From: an uncultured Clostridia bacterium
GTDB taxonomy: Bacteria; Bacillota; Clostridia; Oscillospirales; Ruminococcaceae
Direction: 5' to 3'
Length of the DNA stretch: 6,928 bases
Assembly: GCA_947072265.1 (NCBI GenBank)
Contig: CAMTHN010000031.1
Location: 1 to 6,928 of the forward strand
Both the position numbers and the translations under genes were made by a program. The notes under the pieces are model-generated. The model searched no databases. It was given only the letters and a program-made list of their open reading frames with translations, and was not told where the DNA came from. This document shows, piece by piece, positions 5,171 through 6,928 of this stretch (within the stretch, counting starts at the first letter, position 1; each line of letters opens with the position of its first letter).

Positions 5171-6732
5171 TTAGCGTATTCAACAACTCGACTTTCTCTA
5201 ACAACATGAACTTTTATCTGTCCAGGATATTGAAGCTCTTCTTCTATTTTTTTCACAATTCCTCTAGCAATAATAACTATTTGATCATCGCTAACTTCTT
5301 CGGGATTTATAATTATACGAACTTCTCTACCCGCTTGTATAGCGAAAGATTTTTCAACCCCATCAAAAGAACATGCTATCTGCTCTAATTTTTCTAACCT
5401 TTTTACATAATTTTCAAGATTTTCTTGTCTTGCTCCAGGTCTAGCTGCAGAAATAGCATCAGCTGCTTTTACAATACAAGCAAGAGGAGTTATGGCATCA
5501 ACATCACCATGATGGGCTTCTACAGCATGAATAACATCAGGATGTTCTTTAAATTTTTTACAATAAGAAACACCGATATCAACATGAGATCCCTCTATTT
5601 CATGAGTAAGTCCTTTTCCAATATCATGAATTAATCCCGCTCTTCTAGCCATCATAGGATCTAATCCAAGCTCACTAGCCATCATTCCAGAAAGATGAGC
5701 AACCTCTATAGAATGTTTTAAAACATTCTGACCATAGCTAGTTCTATATCTAAGCCTACCAATTAGTTTTATAAGATCAGGAGAAACCCCAATTATACCT
5801 ATTTCTAAAACTGCTCTCTCTCCATCAGATTTTATTCTATCTTCAACTTCTAGTTTAGCTTTTTCAACCATCTCTTCTATACGACTTGGATGAATTCTAC
5901 CATCTTCTATAAGTTTTTCAAGAGAAATACGGGCAATCTCCCTTCTAACAGGATCAAAACAAGAAAGAGTAATAACTTCAGGGGTATCATCAATTATAAG
6001 GCTTACCCCCGTCAAAGTTTCTAATGTTCTAATATTTCTTCCTTCTCTACCAATTATACGACCTTTCATATCATCGCTAGGAAGAGATACAACAGATACA
6101 GCCATTTCTGAAACATGATCCGCTGCAAAACGAGATATAGCCAAAGAAATTATATCTCGTGATAATTTCTCCGAATCATCTTTTGTTTGTTGTTCGAATT
6201 GATTTATAATAATAGCTTTATCTCTTATCAATTCATTTTCAAGTCTTTCTAAAATTTGTTTTTTGGCTTCGGATGATGTTAAACCTGCTATTTTTTCTAA
6301 TTCCTCAAGTCTAGAGTTTTTTAACTCTTCGCTCTTAGATAAATTTTTATTCGCCTTTTTTTCTTTTTCTAAGAGTTTTTCTTCTTTTTTCTCTATATTG
6401 TCAAGTTTTTTATCTAAAGACTCTTCTTTTTGTTGAAGTCTTGTTTCCTGTCTTGAAATAGCAGAGTGTCTTTCTTTAATATCTTGATTTGCCTCCAACC
6501 TTAACTTATGAATATCATCTTTAGCTTCTAGTAACGATTCTTTTCTTTTGTTTTCAGAAGATTTAATTGCATCATTAATAATTTTCATTGCTTGTTCTTC
6601 TGCAGAACCAAATTCAGTTTCAGCAACCTTTTTTCTATAAGCAATTCCAATAAAAAAAGCTAAAATCCCAAAAATAATACTAAATAAAACAGAAGAAATA
6701 ACACAAATCAAAACAACAGTTGTTATTTCCAT
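5167..6732 (-). CDS. rny: Ribonuclease Y
   Basis: Membrane-anchored endoribonuclease that starts decay of many mRNAs in Gram-positive bacteria. The 521-residue length is standard (about 515-520). Domains in order: an N-terminal membrane segment (about 4-30); a long charged coiled coil (about 35-195, rich in Glu, Lys and Arg with heptad-like spacing); a KH RNA-binding domain (about 210-275) with GRIIGREGRN at 224-233; an HD hydrolase domain (about 335-430) with the metal-binding pair H369-D370 in GLIHDIGKG and the EAHHGD motif at 405-410; and the conserved tail ending GQIKVHVVRESRVVEYAK. The ATG is supported by AGAGAGGAA (6742-6750) 9 nt upstream and by the membrane segment starting right after it. 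It is transcribed alone within the window, converging on the bofA-like gene. Its roughly 120-nt leader holds a perfect hairpin. All catalytic motifs are intact. Confidence 0.98.
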   Translation of the reverse strand: MEITTVVLICVISSVLFSIIFGILAFFIGIAYRKKVAETEFGSAEEQAMKIINDAIKSSENKRKESLLEAKDDIHKLRLEANQDIKERHSAISRQETRLQQKEESLDKKLDNIEKKEEKLLEKEKKANKNLSKSEELKNSRLEELEKIAGLTSSEAKKQILERLENELIRDKAIIINQFEQQTKDDSEKLSRDIISLAISRFAADHVSEMAVSVVSLPSDDMKGRIIGREGRNIRTLETLTGVSLIIDDTPEVITLSCFDPVRREIARISLEKLIEDGRIHPSRIEEMVEKAKLEVEDRIKSDGERAVLEIGIIGVSPDLIKLIGRLRYRTSYGQNVLKHSIEVAHLSGMMASELGLDPMMARRAGLIHDIGKGLTHEIEGSHVDIGVSYCKKFKEHPDVIHAVEAHHGDVDAITPLACIVKAADAISAARPGARQENLENYVKRLEKLEQIACSFDGVEKSFAIQAGREVRIIINPEEVSDDQIVIIARGIVKKIEEELQYPGQIKVHVVRESRVVEYAK

Positions 6733-6804
6733 TAAATCAAATTCCTCTCTAAAATAATAACGAATTTAAACAATAAAATTTTATATTTCTAAATATGTCT
6801 TAAA

Positions 6805-6828
6805 AGTATTTATTAGTAAATAAATACT
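6805..6828. repeat. Perfect AT-rich inverted repeat in the rny leader
   Basis: Ten-bp arms AGTATTTATT (6805-6814) and AATAAATACT (6819-6828) flank a 4-nt loop. It lies between the rny promoter and start codon, so it would form a hairpin about 20-45 nt into the transcript. A few Us follow it in the rny RNA, but with one G-C or C-G pair per arm end it is too weak for a convincing terminator. It could equally be a dimeric operator in DNA or a 5' stabilising hairpin. No known regulator site was recognised. Confidence 0.6.
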
Positions 6829-6856
6829 AAAACATTTTTTATATCTACCAATAACT

Positions 6857-6885
6857 ATTTTATAACTATACTAAGTTTATGTCAA
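6857..6885 (-). promoter_or_regulatory. Sigma-A-type promoter of rny
   Basis: On the minus strand, a perfect -35 TTGACA (6880-6885), a 17-bp spacer and -10 TAAAAT (6857-6862, one mismatch). The expected start is near 6850, giving a leader of about 118 nt before the ATG. TATAAA (starting at 6865) overlaps but gives a 15-bp spacer. The rest of 6733-6928 contains no open reading frame worth calling. Confidence 0.65.
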
Positions 6886-6928
6886 GATTATTAAAAAAAT
6901 TATTAAACTAATTTGGTATATATAAAAT

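Noticed and set aside
5134..5634. Two open frames on the plus strand opposite rny (5134-5388 and 5425-5634)
   Set aside because: Both are complements of the conserved HD domain and C-terminal region of RNase Y, and the first begins inside the terminator.
6733..6928. Riboswitch or T-box in the rny leader
   Set aside because: The region is almost pure A/T with no conserved GC-containing motifs, T-box sequence or strong terminator hairpin. Only a simple hairpin is supported.

Overview
The window is a low-GC, AT-rich chromosomal segment from a Gram-positive, endospore-forming bacterium. It carries a SleB-type germination hydrolase and a BofA-type sporulation membrane protein, two lipoproteins with Gram-positive style signal peptides, RNase Y, and strong Shine-Dalgarno sequences with several TTG starts. 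The style of MurA and of the SurA/PrsA-like lipoprotein suggests class Clostridia, perhaps a low-GC relative of the Ruminococcaceae/Oscillospiraceae. That placement is an inference from remembered family style, not from a search. There are no mobile elements, tRNAs, rRNAs, CRISPR arrays or signs of gene decay.

Layout, left to right. Positions 1-128 form a divergent intergenic region. A near-consensus housekeeping promoter fires out of the left edge, and sleB (129-812, +) is read rightwards. sleB converges on a minus-strand cluster read right to left: a cyclophilin lipoprotein (2663-3421), murA (1339-2622) and rlmH (846-1331). No terminator is visible inside that cluster, so it looks like one operon with a sigma-A-type promoter near 3463-3491. 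sleB and rlmH share one symmetric hairpin terminator at 813-853. From the 192-bp spacer 3422-3613, a second promoter drives a SurA/PrsA-like lipoprotein (3614-4780, +), closed by a terminator at 4783-4825. A small bofA-like gene (4869-5117, +) follows. It converges on rny (5167-6732, -) across another symmetric terminator (5122-5170). rny has a well-formed promoter about 120 bp upstream, and its leader contains a perfect AT-rich hairpin.

Functionally, most genes concern the cell envelope and sporulation: cortex hydrolysis at germination (SleB), peptidoglycan precursor synthesis (MurA), protein folding outside the membrane (cyclophilin lipoprotein and the SurA/PrsA-like lipoprotein), and control of mother-cell sigma-K activation (BofA). 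RlmH (23S rRNA methylation) and RNase Y (mRNA turnover) are housekeeping genes.

The most unusual signal is the divergent pair of foldase-type lipoproteins. Each carries a long pure polyserine tract, 16 and 24 residues, built from different codon repeats (a 21-bp unit and a 9-bp unit) and placed differently in the protein: next to the lipid anchor in one, inside a degenerate parvulin-like region in the other.
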